This document shows, in pieces, positions 52,359 through 60,344 of a stretch of DNA of 64,000 bases. Position 1 is the first letter of the stretch, and each line of letters starts with the position of its first letter. The stretch comes from Paraburkholderia graminis C4D1M (GTDB lineage: Bacteria > Pseudomonadota > Gammaproteobacteria > Burkholderiales > Burkholderiaceae). Position numbers and translations under genes: made by a program. Location: NCBI RefSeq assembly GCF_000172415.1, contig NZ_ABLD01000006.1, forward strand, positions 186,001-250,000. Direction: 5' to 3'. The notes beneath the pieces are model-generated. The model worked only from the letters and a program-made list of their open reading frames with translations. It did no database searches and had not been told where the DNA came from.

Positions 52359-52420
52359 TGCACTCTGGTTACCACTGCCGGGATTTATTTCGGTAACCGA
52401 ACTAAATTACCGAGGCAGCT

Positions 52421-53713
52421 TCAGTCGATGCCATGAAACACGGCGTCGTCCGGGCCGAGATACGCGGGCGGGCGCCAGGCCGCGTCGCGCATCGAATGCT
52501 GAACCAGTTTTTCGACGCCGAGCAGCACCGCGAATATCGCCATCCGCACCGGGATGCCGTTATCGGTCTGCCGGAAAATCGCAAGCCGCGAATCGTGATT
52601 CAGGTCCACGCTCAGGTCGTTCGCGCCCGGCCGGCTGTCGCGCGGCAGCGGGTGCATGATCAGCGTATCGGTGCCGCACACGCTGTCCACCAGCGCCTGA
52701 TTGATCTGGAAGTCGGGCGTGTAGCCTTCGAACGATTCGTCGGTAAAACGCTCTTTCTGAATGCGCGTCGCGTACACCACGTCGGCGCCGCGCAGCCCGC
52801 TCGGCAGATCGTGAGTCTGTTCGATCACATGCCCGTTGCGCGAAATCTGCTCGATGATATAGCCCGGCATTTCCAGCATGGGCGGCGATATCAGCGTGAA
52901 CTTGATGCCGCGATAGAGCGCCAGCAGCTTGACGAGCGAGTGCACGGTGCGCCCATATTTGAGGTCGCCGACAAGCGCGATATGCGCGCCGTCGACAATC
53001 TTGCCGAGCCGCGAGAATTCGCGCTGAATGGTGTAGAGGTCGAGCAGCGCCTGGCTCGGATGTTCGCCGGGGCCGTCGCCGCCGTTGATCACCGGCACGT
53101 TGGTCGCGCGCGCGAATTCCGCCACCGAGCCTTGCTCGGGATGGCGGATCACCAGCGCGTCGACGTAGCCGCTCATCACGCGGCTCGTGTCGTAGATCGA
53201 CTCGCCCTTGGCCATCGACGAAAACGTGAAGCCGGTCGTGTCGCAGACGGAACCGCCGAGCCGGCAGAAGGCCGCGCCGAAGCTCACGCGGGTTCGCGTG
53301 CTGGCCTCGAAGAACAGATTGCCGAGCACCGCGCCTTCCAGCACGCGCGAGATTTTTCGGCGCCGCGCGATGGGCTGCATGATGTCGGCGACGCGAAACA
53401 GCGCTTCCACCGAGTCGCGCGAGAACTGATCGACCGACAGCAACTGCGGCTTGCCTTCCCACAGCATCTGGCTCGCGAGCGATTGCGAATCTACGCTTTG
53501 CGTATACTTTTCACCCGGCTCGCCATGCAGGACGATCTCGGACACGAATCGCTCGACAATCTCCGGCATCGCACGCGATTCCTGCGAGTCGTCCGGCAGA
53601 AGCCACGTATCCAGCGCTCTTCGCGACACGCCGATGCGGCCCGCGAAGGTCTCGCGCGTCATGTTCAGACGCCGCATGGCGTCGCGGAGGAAGGCTTGTT
53701 GCGGGACGCTCAT
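52421..53713 (-). CDS. Aspartate carbamoyltransferase with an N-terminal helix-turn-helix domain
   Basis: A 430-residue protein. Residues about 1-60 form an XRE-like HTH (LRDAMRRLNMTRETFAGRIG then VSRRALDTWLLP); about 61-90 is a linker. Residues 91-430 are a complete catalytic chain: STRTR (138-142), Lys169 in SMAKGES, Arg190-His191 in VIRHPEQGS, His218 in GEHPSQALLDL, Arg255 in GDLKYGRTVHSL, Arg317 in TRIQKERF and HPLPR (354-358). It should condense carbamoyl phosphate and aspartate in pyrimidine synthesis. An upstream palindrome and a near-copy in the linker codons suggest it may bind DNA and control itself. No pyrimidine gene is adjacent; a housekeeping pyrB is probably elsewhere. Confidence 0.9.
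   Translation of the reverse strand: MSVPQQAFLRDAMRRLNMTRETFAGRIGVSRRALDTWLLPDDSQESRAMPEIVERFVSEIVLHGEPGEKYTQSVDSQSLASQMLWEGKPQLLSVDQFSRDSVEALFRVADIMQPIARRRKISRVLEGAVLGNLFFEASTRTRVSFGAAFCRLGGSVCDTTGFTFSSMAKGESIYDTSRVMSGYVDALVIRHPEQGSVAEFARATNVPVINGGDGPGEHPSQALLDLYTIQREFSRLGKIVDGAHIALVGDLKYGRTVHSLVKLLALYRGIKFTLISPPMLEMPGYIIEQISRNGHVIEQTHDLPSGLRGADVVYATRIQKERFTDESFEGYTPDFQINQALVDSVCGTDTLIMHPLPRDSRPGANDLSVDLNHDSRLAIFRQTDNGIPVRMAIFAVLLGVEKLVQHSMRDAAWRPPAYLGPDDAVFHGID
53489..53507. promoter_or_regulatory. Second ATCase-locus palindrome, inside the coding sequence
   Basis: ATCTACGC-TTT-GCGTATAC, matching 14 of 16 arm positions of the upstream dyad with the same 3-bp spacer. It falls in the linker codons (about 69-75) between the HTH and enzyme domains. 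The valine codon inside it is GTA, uncommon in this GC-rich sequence. Confidence 0.5.
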
Positions 53714-53746
53714 GAAGGCACCTGTCTGTCGGAGTGGCTGCGCCGG

Positions 53747-53765
53747 ATATACGCGATGCGTATAT
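53747..53765. promoter_or_regulatory. Palindromic operator candidate upstream of the HTH-ATCase gene
   Basis: ATATACGC-GAT-GCGTATAT, a perfect dyad with 8-bp arms, ending 34 bp from the start codon, where it would overlap or adjoin the promoter. A near-copy lies in the gene at 53489. Confidence 0.6.
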
Positions 53766-54020
53766 TAATTTGCCCGCGATAGAAGTCAAGCAATTTCAAG
53801 ATGCGCTTTGCCAAGCTGCGCGCGGCGCGGTTACACTGCGCTTCATGCTCTCCGGCCAACTTCTCCGACTCTGCCCGTCGACCGCGCTTCGTTCTGCATT
53901 CGCAGACGCGGCGGCCGCACGCCGCGCGCGCCGCTCGCTCTCGAACGCGCCGCGCGTCGAGCAATGCAGCCCGGAGTTCAGCGCCAAAGCCAAAAAACAG
54001 CCGCTCATCTGACCGGAGCA

Positions 54021-54050
54021 CGCTGTTCCGTCAGATGCGACGGAACAGCG
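54021..54050. repeat. Perfect 12-bp hairpin without T-run
   Basis: CGCTGTTCCGTC, loop AGATGC, then the exact complement. It lies about 90 bp before the DapA-family start. Neither strand has a following T-tract, so it is not a simple terminator; an operator, leader structure or RNA-stability element are options. Confidence 0.55.
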
Positions 54051-54138
54051 GATCACGCGCTTCGGCGGTCCTTCCTGTCTTTCTCCTTCGCACGCTGCCG
54101 GAATCGATACGGTCGCTCATCGACGCAAGAGGAAAGAC

Positions 54139-55002
54139 ATGTCTATTTTTTCGGGTATCTGGATTCCGCTGATCACGCCTTTCGCCGACGGCGCGGTCGA
54201 TCACGCCGCGTTGCGTGCGCTCGTGCGCCGCTATGCCGACGCGGATGTCGCGGGGATTGTGGCGCTCGGCACGACGGGCGAGCCGGCCGCGCTCGACGCC
54301 GCGGAAAAGGACGCGGTGCTGGCGACCATTCTGGAAGCGGCTCAGGATGCGCCGTTGCCCGTGGTCGTCGGCGTATCGGGCAACAACACCGCGAGCATGC
54401 GCGAGCGCATTCAAGAGCTAAATTCGCTGCCGATCGCCGGCGTGCTGATGGCCGCGCCGTATTACGTGAGGCCGTCGCAGGCGGGCATCGTCAGTCATTT
54501 CATGGCGCTTGCCGATGCCAGCGACAAGCCGGTCGTGCTGTACGACATTCCCCAGCGCACCGGCGTGCGGCTTGAACTCGACACGTTGCTGACGCTCGCC
54601 GGGCATCCGCGGATCAAGGCGGTGAAGGATTGCGCCGGTTCGCTCGACACCACGCTCGCGCTGATTCGCGACGGCCGCTTGCAGGTGCTCGCGGGCGAAG
54701 ACCTGCAGATGTTCAACACGCTATGCATGGGCGGCAGCGGCGCGATTGCGGCGTCGGCGCATGTGCGCACGGAACGCTTCGTCGCGCTGTATCGCGCGCT
54801 CGCGGCAGGCGCGCTCGACGAAGCGCGGCGCATTTTTCACACGCTCGTGCCGTTGATTCACGCGTTGTTCGCCGAACCGAATCCTGCGCCGGTGAAGGCA
54901 TCGCTCGCGCTGCAAGGGCTGATCCGCGACGAACTTCGTCTGCCGATGACGCGCGCGAGCGGAATTCTGGCGCAACGTCTCGCCGCGTTGGAGCGCGCGT
55001 GA
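54139..55002 (+). CDS. 4-hydroxy-tetrahydrodipicolinate synthase (DapA) family protein
   Basis: A 287-residue class I aldolase-fold lyase. Thr45-Thr46 (LGTTGEPAAL), Tyr108/109 in APYYVRP, Tyr135 in LYDIPQRTG and the Schiff-base Lys163 in IKAVKDCAG are all present, as in genuine DapA. It would condense pyruvate with aspartate semialdehyde for lysine and cell-wall synthesis. Paralogs in this family also act on other aldehydes, and this one stands outside any lysine operon, so an accessory role is possible. The start follows a GAGGAAAG site. Confidence 0.87.
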   Translation: MSIFSGIWIPLITPFADGAVDHAALRALVRRYADADVAGIVALGTTGEPAALDAAEKDAVLATILEAAQDAPLPVVVGVSGNNTASMRERIQELNSLPIAGVLMAAPYYVRPSQAGIVSHFMALADASDKPVVLYDIPQRTGVRLELDTLLTLAGHPRIKAVKDCAGSLDTTLALIRDGRLQVLAGEDLQMFNTLCMGGSGAIAASAHVRTERFVALYRALAAGALDEARRIFHTLVPLIHALFAEPNPAPVKASLALQGLIRDELRLPMTRASGILAQRLAALERA

Positions 55003-55250
55003 GCGGAGCGGCAAACTGCGCGGCAAACCACGCGGCGAACTGCGCAGCGAGATGCGCCCCTAATATTTGAGATGCTATTTTCGGCGATGAGGCGATAATC
55101 GGCGCCCTCTATCGATTATCGCCGCCGGCATCCGTCCGGCGGATGCCGCATGCAGTCAGTCGAGTTCGTCCGATCCGTGTTTGTCCTGAATGTGCCGCTC
55201 ACGCGCCGTGCGCGGCGAGCTGCATGCCGCTCGCGCCGGGGGGCGTGCTG

Positions 55251-56261
55251 ATGGCGTTCGTGTTTCGCGCGCGCGACCGGCTCTCCAGCGGTTCCGTGGG
55301 ACTGATCACGCGCCGTTCGGCGACGGCGCTCGCGCTCGGCGCCGCGCTTGCCGCTGCCGTGCTCGCACTCGCGGCCGGCATTGCGATCGGCAAGTACTGG
55401 TCCGCGCGCGGCGTCTCCGGTATGCAAAGCGCGAACCGCATCGAGCGCGATTACGCAATTGACCAGCTCGGCAAGCTCAACGCGTCGGTCGCGCAAATCG
55501 AGCCGCGCATTGCGCGCCTCACCGCGCAGGTCGGTGCGTTGCGCGACTTCGAAACCCGTCTGAATACGCCGCGCCCAGCGCCGCTCGCGCCCGTTGCCTC
55601 GCCGGCCGCTTCGCCTGGCACTTCTCCCACCGCTTCTCCCACGCTGCCCGCGTCGAGCGGCGATTCATCGGCCACCGACAGCGAAGGCGAGGGCGGCCCT
55701 TCGTTGCCGCCACGACGCTGCGTCGACGCGCCGCGATACCTCGGCGCGCGCCTCGACGCCGAGCGCACCGGCGAGCAACTCAATTGCATCGCCGCGACGC
55801 TCGGCGCGCTCGAGCAGCAGACGGCGGCACACGCGGTCGCGTACGCCGCGTTCCCCGGCCGCATGCCCGCCGACGGCGCGCGTTTCGGTTCGCCGTTCGG
55901 CAACCGCACCGATCCCTTCACACATCGGCTGAGTTTTCATCCGGGCCTCGATCTGGTCGCGAAAACAGGCACGCCGATTCTCGCCGCCGCGGGTGGCCGG
56001 GTGGTCTTCGCAGGCGAGAAGTCGGGTTATGGCAATGCGGTCGAGATCGATCACGGCAACGGATTGATGACCCGTTACGGCCACGCGTCGCGGATCGTCG
56101 TGCATGTCGGCGACCTCGTGCTGCCGCGCCAATACATTGCCGATGTCGGCTCGACCGGACGCTCGACCGGCCCGCATCTGCATTTCGAAGTGCTGGTCAA
56201 CGGCGCGCCCGTCGATCCCGCGGCTTATCTCGCGCTTTTCGCGCCTCCTTCTCATGGCTGA
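55251..56261 (+). CDS. M23-family peptidoglycan endopeptidase, membrane-anchored
   Basis: A 336-residue protein. A short cytoplasmic N-end, one TM segment (ATALALGAALAAAVLALAAG, about 25-45), a coiled-coil (about 60-105) and a Pro/Ala/Ser linker precede the C-terminal LytM domain. Zinc ligands are in the HPGLDLVA region (His, Asp) and the HLHFEV motif, with MTRYGHAS between. All are intact, so it is probably an active cross-link hydrolase. The start at 55251 places the TM normally. It overlaps the next gene by 8 bp and leads an operon with a bactofilin. Confidence 0.88.
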   Translation: MAFVFRARDRLSSGSVGLITRRSATALALGAALAAAVLALAAGIAIGKYWSARGVSGMQSANRIERDYAIDQLGKLNASVAQIEPRIARLTAQVGALRDFETRLNTPRPAPLAPVASPAASPGTSPTASPTLPASSGDSSATDSEGEGGPSLPPRRCVDAPRYLGARLDAERTGEQLNCIAATLGALEQQTAAHAVAYAAFPGRMPADGARFGSPFGNRTDPFTHRLSFHPGLDLVAKTGTPILAAAGGRVVFAGEKSGYGNAVEIDHGNGLMTRYGHASRIVVHVGDLVLPRQYIADVGSTGRSTGPHLHFEVLVNGAPVDPAAYLALFAPPSHG

Positions 56262-56631
56262 CCGCTTTCTTTCCCGCGACGCAAGCCGTGTGGCGCATGG
56301 CGCTTATGCACTCGCACCCGTGCGCCCGCTGCGCGTTCGCATCGTCGTGTGGACGCTTGTCTGCGCGCTGAGCGCGCTGGCCGGCGCGGCCGCGGTGATC
56401 GCCGCCGACGCGTGGCGCGCCGGTCTGCCGCTCAGGCAATGCCTGCCGGTTCCCGTCGATAAAAGCGCCGAGGAGACCGAACTGGCTCGTGCGCGCCTCG
56501 CGTTGGCGCAGGAGTCAGCCGCGCGCGCGTCGGTGCAGAAAACAGCGGACAGCGCCGCTGCGGAAGTCGCGCGGCTCAACGACCAGTTGCAGTTCCTGCG
56601 CGGGCAGAGCAGGGCAGCGCCGCGACGCTAG
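56254..56631 (+). CDS. Small single-pass membrane protein with coiled coil, unknown
   Basis: A 125-residue protein. A TM helix (VVWTLVCALSALAGAAAVIA, about 31-50) is followed by a periplasmic Cys-containing stretch (LRQCLPVPV) and a C-terminal coiled coil (ETELARARLALAQESAARAS onward). It overlaps the M23 gene by 8 bp and precedes the bactofilin gene by 49 bp. It may link the endopeptidase to the bactofilin scaffold; that is inference from position and shape. I recognise no family. Confidence 0.72.
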   Translation: MADRFLSRDASRVAHGAYALAPVRPLRVRIVVWTLVCALSALAGAAAVIAADAWRAGLPLRQCLPVPVDKSAEETELARARLALAQESAARASVQKTADSAAAEVARLNDQLQFLRGQSRAAPRR

Positions 56632-56680
56632 GCGCGCCGCCGCGCGTGATTCGCGTCATCCATTTTTTTCCGGAGTCCGT

Positions 56681-57124
56681 ATGTTCAGCAAGAAAAAAGC
56701 CGCAGGCATTCAGCAAACCAAGCTTGCCACCCTGATTGCACACGACGTGCGCATCGTCGGCGATCTTCAGTTCACCAACGGCCTGCGTCTCGACGGCCAC
56801 GTGAAGGGCAATGTCAGCGGCGAGCCCGGTGGCCAGACGCTGCTCGTGCTCAGCGACCGCGGTTCCATCGAAGGCAACGTGCATGGCTACGATGTGGTCG
56901 TCAACGGCAAGATTGTCGGCGACGTGATAGCGGATCACTTCGTCGAGTTGCAGGCCAACGCGCATGTGACGGGCAACATCTACTATCAGCAATTGCGCAT
57001 GGATTGCGGCGCGTCGGTGGACGGCAAGCTCACGCGGCGCGACGGAGGCAATGCGCCGACACCGCTCACGTCGATGCTCGACGCCGGACGCGAATCGAAC
57101 TCGATGGCGCTCAACGAAGCGTAA
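56681..57124 (+). CDS. Bactofilin (polymer-forming cytoskeletal protein)
   Basis: A 147-residue protein. After a short basic N-tail (MFSKKKAAGIQQTK) comes the bactofilin beta-helix: TLIAHDVRIVGDLQFTNGLR, LDGHVKGNVSG, VLSDRGSIEGNVHGYDVVVN and IVGDVIADHFVELQANAHVT, ending in TGNIYYQQLRMDCGASVDGK. A flexible tail follows. Bactofilins polymerise without nucleotide and position cell-wall enzymes; the M23 peptidase upstream is a typical partner. Confidence 0.93.
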   Translation: MFSKKKAAGIQQTKLATLIAHDVRIVGDLQFTNGLRLDGHVKGNVSGEPGGQTLLVLSDRGSIEGNVHGYDVVVNGKIVGDVIADHFVELQANAHVTGNIYYQQLRMDCGASVDGKLTRRDGGNAPTPLTSMLDAGRESNSMALNEA

Positions 57125-57151
57125 TGACGTGGTGCAATGAGGTGCTGAAGT

Positions 57152-57958
57152 TCACACCGCGCCTGGCAGCGGGCAGCGTTGCGTGGGTTCGTCGGCGCCC
57201 GTCAGATAATCGTGAGCGGCATTCGAGCCCGTCATGCCCCGCATATTTCGCACGACGGCGAGCCGTTGACTGGCGCTGCGATCGAGCGTCGCGAGCATGT
57301 CGCGTTCGAGAATCAGCAGCTTGAACGCCAGCACCATGAGGCCGCTCGCGAGCAGCACGTCGCCCGCGAACACGACCGCGTAGACCGCCGACGTGGTCTG
57401 CGGATTGCCGAGCAGCAAAGCGAGATTCGCGCGGTCGAGCAGCACCAGCATGAGCGGCACGATGGCACTGAGCGTCGCGATAGCAGCGCCGATCGCGACG
57501 ATGGTCCGCGCAAGACCGAGTTGCGGACGGCGTCGGCGGCACACCTCATAGAGCGTGGCGGCGCGATAGGGCGCAAAGAACAGCGCGAGCAGAACGGCGC
57601 GCGGCAGCATGGGCAGCTTGAGCAACAACGCCCCGCCATACAACACGCAGAATGCGCCGATCACGATAATCGCGGTGCGCCACGAAACCGGGACACCGAA
57701 CAGTTTACGCGTGCCGGCCCAGAGCAGGATGCGGCTTTGCAGCGCGAGCGCCGCGGTTGCAAAGAGCAGCAGATCGGTACGCCATGTCAGATGCAACGCG
57801 AAGCATGCGGAAGCGGTCGCGAGCAGATAAAAAGCGGCGGCCCAGAAGCGGAACGCGCTCACTTGCGCGAACATCCGCGCAAGCACGGTAGCGATCAGTG
57901 CGCAGCACAGAAACGTGATTAGCCACAACGCGGTAAACGTCGCTACGTCGAATCTCAT
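57152..57958 (-). CDS. Seven-TM sensor-like membrane protein, possibly a cyclase remnant
   Basis: A 268-residue protein with about seven hydrophobic helices (ALWLITFLCCALIATVLARM first; LLASGLMVLAFKLLILERDM last). After the last helix come ERDMLATLDRSASQRLAVVR and then HDYLTGADEPTQR, which resembles the 'xxDxLTGLPNR' start of a GGDEF domain, but the protein ends 15 residues later. It may be a 7TM-sensor diguanylate cyclase that lost its catalytic domain, or a stand-alone membrane protein. It lies 102 bp downstream of the MHYT-GGDEF-EAL gene on the same strand. Confidence 0.65.
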   Translation of the reverse strand: MRFDVATFTALWLITFLCCALIATVLARMFAQVSAFRFWAAAFYLLATASACFALHLTWRTDLLLFATAALALQSRILLWAGTRKLFGVPVSWRTAIIVIGAFCVLYGGALLLKLPMLPRAVLLALFFAPYRAATLYEVCRRRRPQLGLARTIVAIGAAIATLSAIVPLMLVLLDRANLALLLGNPQTTSAVYAVVFAGDVLLASGLMVLAFKLLILERDMLATLDRSASQRLAVVRNMRGMTGSNAAHDYLTGADEPTQRCPLPGAV

Positions 57959-58060
57959 GAAGTCTCCAGCACCTGTGCAGCTTTTATTGTTTATCGTCGG
58001 ATCGGGCTACGGCGGAATAACTTTTCTCGCGCATTTCACTCACATTTGACGCGTGTCGAA

Positions 58061-60139
58061 TCAGCAGGCGTCGGCAGTCATCGTCCGTCCTCGCAGCAGA
58101 TCGCCGAAGGCTTCGCCGGTCAACGGCTTGCCGAGCAGGAAGCCTTGCATTTCATCGCAGCGCATCGCCTTTAGCATGTGCATTTGCGACTCGGTTTCGA
58201 CGCCTTCCGCGACCACATCCATTTCGAGCGAATGCGCAAGCGCGATGATCGCCGAAACGATCGCGCTGCCTTCCGGGCCGTGCGCGTCGAGACCGTTCGT
58301 GAAGAAGCGGTCGATCTTCAGTTGCTTCACGCGAAAACGTTGCAGATACGCGAGGCTCGAATAACCGGTGCCGAAATCGTCGATGGCGATTTCAAAGCCG
58401 CTTGCCTGGAACTCGCGAAGCATGTCGATGGTGCGGGGCGCGTCCTGCATCGCGACCGTTTCGGTGATCTCGAACATGATCTGATCGCACTTCACGCCTT
58501 CCGTCTTCACGATCTCGAGCATGGTCGGCACGAGATCGGCCTGCAATAACTGGCGCGGCGACAGATTGATGGCCACCTTGATCGGCGGCAGCCCTTGCGC
58601 GATCCAGCGCCTGATTTGCCGGCATGCCTCGCGCAATACCCAGTAGCCGATCTGCACGATCTGCCCCGAACGTTCGGCGATCGGAATAAATTCGAGCGGC
58701 GCGAGCGTGCCGAGTTGCGGATCGTGCAACCGGATCAGCGCTTCCGCGCCCGCGAGCGACTCGCTGCTGCCGTCGAATTTCGGCTGGAAATGCAGCGTGA
58801 AATGGTGTTCGGCAAGCGCGTCGCGCAACGCGTTCTGAATCTGCAGCGTGCGCATCGCCGCTTCGTTCATGCTCCGTTCGAAGAACCGATACGTGCTGCG
58901 CCCGGCGCGCTTCGCTTCGTACATCGCGGCGTCCGCGTGCTTGAGCAGCGTGTCGACGGTATCGCCGTCCTCGGGAAACAACGCGATGCCGATGCTCGGC
59001 ATCACCTGCAGCGGCTGCGAATCGGTCCACGTGTCGTGCCGCATGCGTTCGAGCACGCCTTCCGCGAGCGTGGCGGCGTCGTCGCGCGACGCCAGGTTCT
59101 CGGACAGCACGACGAATTCGTCGCCGCCTAGGCGCGCGACCGTATCGCCCGCGCGCACGCAGACGAGCAGACGCTGCGCGAACGCGGACAGCACCTGATC
59201 GCCGGCTGAGTGGCCGAGCGAATCGTTGATCGTCTTGAAGCCGTCGAGATCCATGAAGAGGATCGCGAACAGCGACCGTTGACGGCGCGCCGCATAAATC
59301 GCCCGCTCGATGCGCTCGGTCAGCGTGGCGCGGTTCGGCAGGCCCGTCAGCGTGTCGAGCGTGGCGAGGCGCACGATCTGTCCGTTGAGCTTCGACAACG
59401 CGCCGACGAGGAAACTCGTGCGCGCGTCGAAGCGCGACAGCAGCAACGTGACGACGAGAATCGCGAACGTGAAAAGAATCACCGACGTCGCGAGCCACGC
59501 GGCATTCACCCCGGCCGCCGCGCCGCAGATCGCGCCCGGCGCGAAGTCGGCGGCGGCCATCGCAGCGTAGTGCATGCCGCTGATCGCAATCGCCATCACG
59601 AACGCCGCGCCGCAGCGTTTGCGCAGCACATACTGTTCGTCGTCGTTGCTGAGGGCGCGCGCCATCCACAGCGCCGCCGTGGACGCGCCGATCGCAATCG
59701 CGAGCGAGGCGGCGAACCACACGGGCCGATAGCTAATGGCGGGCGACATGCGCAACGCGGCCATGCCGCTATAGTGCATGCCGGCGATGCCGAGGCCCAT
59801 GAACGCGCCGCCGCCCATCAGGCGCGCGACCGTCAGCCGCGCGCGCGTGGTCAGACAGAGCGCCAGATATGACGCGCCGATGGCGAGCGCGAGCGAATAA
59901 GCGGTCTCCGCGAAATCGTAGCCGAGCGGAATCGGTAGGGAAAACGCGAGCATGGCCACGAAGTGCATCGACCAGATGCCGACGCCGAGCGCCGCCGCGC
60001 CGCCCATACGCCAGACGTGCCGCAGCCGCGGCGACGCCAGCACGAAGATGCGGGCGGTCAGATCGAGTGCCGTGTACGACGAAAGCGTCGCCACGACAAA
60101 CGACATTGCCACCAGCCAGGGATTGTATGAGCTCTGCAT
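58061..60139 (-). CDS. MHYT-sensor bifunctional GGDEF-EAL c-di-GMP protein
   Basis: A 692-residue inner-membrane protein. The N-terminal MHYT sensor (about 10-235, seven helices) has its three motifs at 58-61 (MHFV), 121-124 (MHYS) and 189-192 (MHYA), thought to bind a metal or gas. The GGDEF domain (about 258-420) has GGDEF at 338-342 and an intact I-site RAGD (329-332). The EAL domain (about 435-680) has AEALIRL at 465, EITETVAM and DDFGTGYSSLAYL, all consistent with an active phosphodiesterase. The net direction (synthesis or breakdown) cannot be read. It is transcribed before the 7-TM gene at 57958. Confidence 0.92.
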   Translation of the reverse strand: MQSSYNPWLVAMSFVVATLSSYTALDLTARIFVLASPRLRHVWRMGGAAALGVGIWSMHFVAMLAFSLPIPLGYDFAETAYSLALAIGASYLALCLTTRARLTVARLMGGGAFMGLGIAGMHYSGMAALRMSPAISYRPVWFAASLAIAIGASTAALWMARALSNDDEQYVLRKRCGAAFVMAIAISGMHYAAMAAADFAPGAICGAAAGVNAAWLATSVILFTFAILVVTLLLSRFDARTSFLVGALSKLNGQIVRLATLDTLTGLPNRATLTERIERAIYAARRQRSLFAILFMDLDGFKTINDSLGHSAGDQVLSAFAQRLLVCVRAGDTVARLGGDEFVVLSENLASRDDAATLAEGVLERMRHDTWTDSQPLQVMPSIGIALFPEDGDTVDTLLKHADAAMYEAKRAGRSTYRFFERSMNEAAMRTLQIQNALRDALAEHHFTLHFQPKFDGSSESLAGAEALIRLHDPQLGTLAPLEFIPIAERSGQIVQIGYWVLREACRQIRRWIAQGLPPIKVAINLSPRQLLQADLVPTMLEIVKTEGVKCDQIMFEITETVAMQDAPRTIDMLREFQASGFEIAIDDFGTGYSSLAYLQRFRVKQLKIDRFFTNGLDAHGPEGSAIVSAIIALAHSLEMDVVAEGVETESQMHMLKAMRCDEMQGFLLGKPLTGEAFGDLLRGRTMTADAC

Positions 60140-60344
60140 GTGAAGTCCAACCGCGATGGAAAAGCGGCTGAACTAGTTATCGACCATTCGGCGCGTTTAT
60201 TTAATTAATTTTCAATATGTTAGCGATTGCCGCGCCCGGCCTTGCGCGTTGCGCTGCCGGGCGCCGTCGCGCGTCGATACCTAATGCCTTATCTGCGGTA
60301 TGGCGGATGCCGGATGCCCGCTGCCCAGCGCTTTGCCGAATACA

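Larger units (their letters stand above)
53714..54138. other. 425-bp gap between divergent ATCase and DapA-family genes
   Basis: The gap holds the 19-bp palindrome next to the ATCase start and a perfect 12-bp hairpin near 54035. Short frames in between are Ala/Arg/Ser-rich, lack ribosome sites and do not resemble proteins I know, so I call no gene. Confidence 0.55.

Noticed and set aside
53734..54012. A 92-codon open frame in the ATCase-DapA gap
   Set aside because: It lacks an ATG and ribosome site at its left end, is Ala/Arg/Ser-rich like chance frames in GC-rich DNA, and overlaps the ATCase operator.
54021..54050. Calling the 12-bp hairpin a rho-independent terminator
   Set aside because: No T-tract on either strand and no gene ending just before it.
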